Part shown: positions 62,318 to 64,000 of the stretch, one piece after another
Layout: each line of letters opens with the position of its first letter
How positions within the stretch are numbered: position 1 is the stretch's first letter
Source: JABAYQ01 sp018608925
GTDB taxonomy: Bacteria; Bacteroidota; Bacteroidia; Flavobacteriales; UBA7312
Direction: 5' to 3'
DNA length: 64,000 nt
NCBI GenBank assembly: GCA_037625715.1
Contig: JASJHQ010000076.1
Coordinates: 1-64,000, forward strand
Notes under the pieces: model-generated
What the model saw: only the letters and a program-made list of their open reading frames with translations
Databases searched by the model: none
Told to the model about the DNA's origin: nothing
Translations under genes and position numbers: made by a program

Positions 62318-62325
62318 CAAAAATA
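62318..62325 (-). promoter_or_regulatory. -7 promoter element for trmB
   Basis: Minus strand TATTTTTG, exact TAnnTTTG, 14 bases before TTG 62303. Confidence 0.5.
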
Positions 62326-62351
62326 GTTCAATTTTTAGTTAATTTTACTGA

Positions 62352-63401
62352 ATGAAAAAAAAGAAAATTCTTATTGCTCCTCTAGATTGGGGATTAGGAC
62401 ATGCAACTAGATGTATTCCTATAGCAAGAGCGTTAGAAAAGGAAGGTTATGAGGTTTTGTTTTGTGCAGCATCTCGCTCTCTAGATCTGCTTATAAAAGA
62501 ATTTCCTCGCAATCAATTCATTAAATTAGAAGGATATAACATCACCTATCCTAAAAATGGATGGATGATATTTAGCATGATTTTTCAAAGTTTCAGAATT
62601 TTAAATAAAATAAGAAAAGAGCATAAAGACCTGAAACAAATAATTGCAGATTTTGAAATAGACGGAATTATTTCTGATAACAGATACGGCATGTACAACA
62701 AAACCATTCCTTCTGTTTTCATTACTCATCAGGTAAATATTCAATCTCCAATACTCTCTATTCTAATTAGAAAAGTAAACTTATGGTTTATTAATAAATA
62801 CCAAGAATGTTGGATTCCTGACACAGAGCAAAATATTTTATCGGGGAGTTTGTCAAAAATAAAAATCGAAAACCACAATTTTAAATTTATTGGGCCTCTT
62901 TCTAGATTTAAAAAAATAGACGCCACTAAAAAAATAGACATCCTTGCAATTGTTTCTGGTCCCGAACCTCAACGATCTATTTTCGAAAACCTATTAAAAA
63001 AACAACTTTTAGATTCAGGGAAAAACAGCATCTTAGTTCTTGGAAAAACAGAGGCAAACAAAGAAGAAAAAATAGAGAATTTAACTGTTTTAAATCACTT
63101 GCCTTCCAAAGAGCTAAATCAAGCAATGTCTAATAGCGAAATAGTCATAAGCCGGTCAGGATATTCTACAATAATGGATTTGGCAGCTCTAGATAAAAAG
63201 GCGATTTTTATTCCCACACCAGGACAAACCGAACAAATTTATTTAGCCAATCTATTCGCAGAGCAGAAAGTTGCTTTTGCCCAACACCAGCATGATTTTG
63301 AATTAGAAAAAGCATTAGAAGAGTCGAAAAAATATTCTGGATTTAAGATCGAAATGGCAACAGATAATTTCAAAAATTTGTTTAAGATTTTTGAAGCGTA
63401 A
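62352..63401 (+). CDS. MurG-like glycosyltransferase
   Basis: 349 aa GT-B fold protein: an N-terminal GLGHATRCIPIARAL loop, VSGPEPQRSIFENLL in the donor half, and the nucleotide-sugar binding region SRSGYSTIMDLAALDKKAIFIPTPGQTEQ shown by its core PGQTEQ. This is the pattern of UDP-GlcNAc-type transferases related to MurG and diacylglycerol glycosyltransferases; true acceptor unknown. A -7-like TAATTTTA (62340-62347) ends 4 bases before the ATG. It overlaps the histidine kinase gene by 20 bases. Confidence 0.82.
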   Translation: MKKKKILIAPLDWGLGHATRCIPIARALEKEGYEVLFCAASRSLDLLIKEFPRNQFIKLEGYNITYPKNGWMIFSMIFQSFRILNKIRKEHKDLKQIIADFEIDGIISDNRYGMYNKTIPSVFITHQVNIQSPILSILIRKVNLWFINKYQECWIPDTEQNILSGSLSKIKIENHNFKFIGPLSRFKKIDATKKIDILAIVSGPEPQRSIFENLLKKQLLDSGKNSILVLGKTEANKEEKIENLTVLNHLPSKELNQAMSNSEIVISRSGYSTIMDLAALDKKAIFIPTPGQTEQIYLANLFAEQKVAFAQHQHDFELEKALEESKKYSGFKIEMATDNFKNLFKIFEA

Positions 63402-64000
63402 AAGAAAAAGTAGTCCCTACATCTTCCGTACTTCTCACGTTAATTACTTGGTTGTGGCTTTCTAAGATATGCTTAACAATAGCCAAGCCTAAACCTGTTC
63501 CTCCCTGATCTCTAGATCTTGATTTATCTACTCTATAAAATCGCTCAAATAATCTAGGTAAATTTTGCTGAGAAATACCAATTCCATTATCAGCAACCTC
63601 TATTAAGATGTTTTCACCCATTTCGTAAAACCTAACCTTTGTCTCCCCTCCCTCTTTTCCATATTTAATGGAATTGACAACAAGGTTTGTAAACACTTGA
63701 ATAATCTTATCTCTATCAGCTAAAACAGAAATAGGATCATACTCTTTATCTAATGAAATAGAGAGATTGGCTTTCTTCGCTTTCATTTCTGTTTGATCGA
63801 AAATATCCTTAGCCAAATCTACAATATCAAAATTTTCCATTTCTAAATCCAATCGATCAGATTCAATTTTTGAAATAGTAACTAAATCTTCTACAATATT
63901 GATCATTCTATCCACACTCTTGCTAGTACGCTCAAGGTAGGCCATATTAACATTCTTATCGTATAAAGCACCATCAATTAGTGTGTGAATATATCCTTGA
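63382..64000 (-). CDS. Sensor histidine kinase (5' end outside window)
   Basis: Only the C-terminal 205 codons are in view; the reading frame is open to the right edge, so the ATG at 63945 is internal. The visible part covers the end of the HisKA dimerisation domain (QGYIHTLIDGALYDKNV, then VDRMINIVEDL) and the ATPase domain: N box QVFTNLVVNSIKYG, G1 VADNGIGIS, F box LFERFYRVDKSRS, G2 GGTGLGLAIVKHI. The phospho-accepting histidine lies just outside the window. Resembles PhoR-type kinases; partner and signal unknown. Confidence 0.9.
   Translation of the reverse strand, partial: QGYIHTLIDGALYDKNVNMAYLERTSKSVDRMINIVEDLVTISKIESDRLDLEMENFDIVDLAKDIFDQTEMKAKKANLSISLDKEYDPISVLADRDKIIQVFTNLVVNSIKYGKEGGETKVRFYEMGENILIEVADNGIGISQQNLPRLFERFYRVDKSRSRDQGGTGLGLAIVKHILESHNQVINVRSTEDVGTTFSFTLQKS

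Noticed and set aside
1..64000. tRNA, rRNA, insertion sequences, phage or defence genes
   Set aside because: Read for terminal inverted repeats, transposase motifs, tRNA-like cloverleafs and known defence motifs by eye; none found. A short RNA gene could still have been missed.

Overview
The window reads as an ordinary chromosomal segment of an AT-rich member of the Bacteroidota, most likely order Flavobacteriales. The evidence is the four gliding/T9SS genes gldB, gldC, gldD and gldE, the proteins with C-terminal T9SS sorting domains (PNPNNG motif), the many promoters of the Bacteroidota type (-7 element TAnnTTTG), frequent TTG starts, a long FtsZ ending in DNVD, and a dcw cluster without murF, ddl or murB. 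I see no insertion sequence, phage, CRISPR array, tRNA or rRNA gene. Genus or family cannot be fixed from the sequence.

Layout. 1-5.3 kb: tatC (cut by the left edge) and kdsD facing recQ, then an M20 peptidase and a half-size TSUP permease. 5.4-10.8 kb: an MBL hydrolase, a kynU-kmo-MFS operon for kynurenine catabolism, and a degenerate UbiA-like membrane protein. 10.8-13.7 kb: gcvP. 13.8-21.6 kb: four tandem, separately terminated paralogous T9SS cargo proteins in an A-B-B-A order; this is the most accessory-looking block. 21.7-29 kb: mlaF-mlaE, a tiny lipoprotein ORF, feoA-feoB-sprT-like, manC, fumC, and a 48-residue membrane protein. 29-38 kb: an ArsC-like protein, prfB, recX, an MFS transporter, rng, a 29-residue very basic protein, an HU protein, mutY, ssb, gldE, gldD. 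37.8-53.5 kb: one long minus-strand cell-division and wall run, mraZ-rsmH-ftsL-ftsI-murE-mraY-murD-ftsW-murG-murC-ftsQ-ftsA-ftsZ-yqeY, with almost every junction overlapping or within a few bases. 53.6-64 kb: a hydrolase, engB, gldC-gldB, nadE, an mrp-nfu-korA-korB operon, an alkyltransferase-like gene, trmB, a glycosyltransferase and a histidine kinase cut by the right edge.

How the genes connect. The dcw run supplies lipid II synthesis (MurC, D, E, MraY, MurG) and the divisome (FtsZ, A, Q, L, W, I); upstream of mraZ are three 10-bp direct repeats that fit MraZ boxes. GldB, GldD and GldE belong to the gliding/T9SS apparatus that would export the four sorting-domain proteins. Mrp and the Nfu-like protein probably serve the Fe-S-dependent oxoacid:ferredoxin oxidoreductase encoded behind them, and FeoAB brings in ferrous iron. 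KynU/KMO may feed either tryptophan breakdown or, with NadE, NAD synthesis, but the connecting genes are not in the window.

A recurring feature is promoter placement. Ten genes have an exact or near-exact TAnnTTTG element ending only 4-7 bases before the start codon, which predicts leaderless or nearly leaderless mRNAs. In several genes this element contains the TTG that would otherwise be taken as an upstream start, so it decides the start site.
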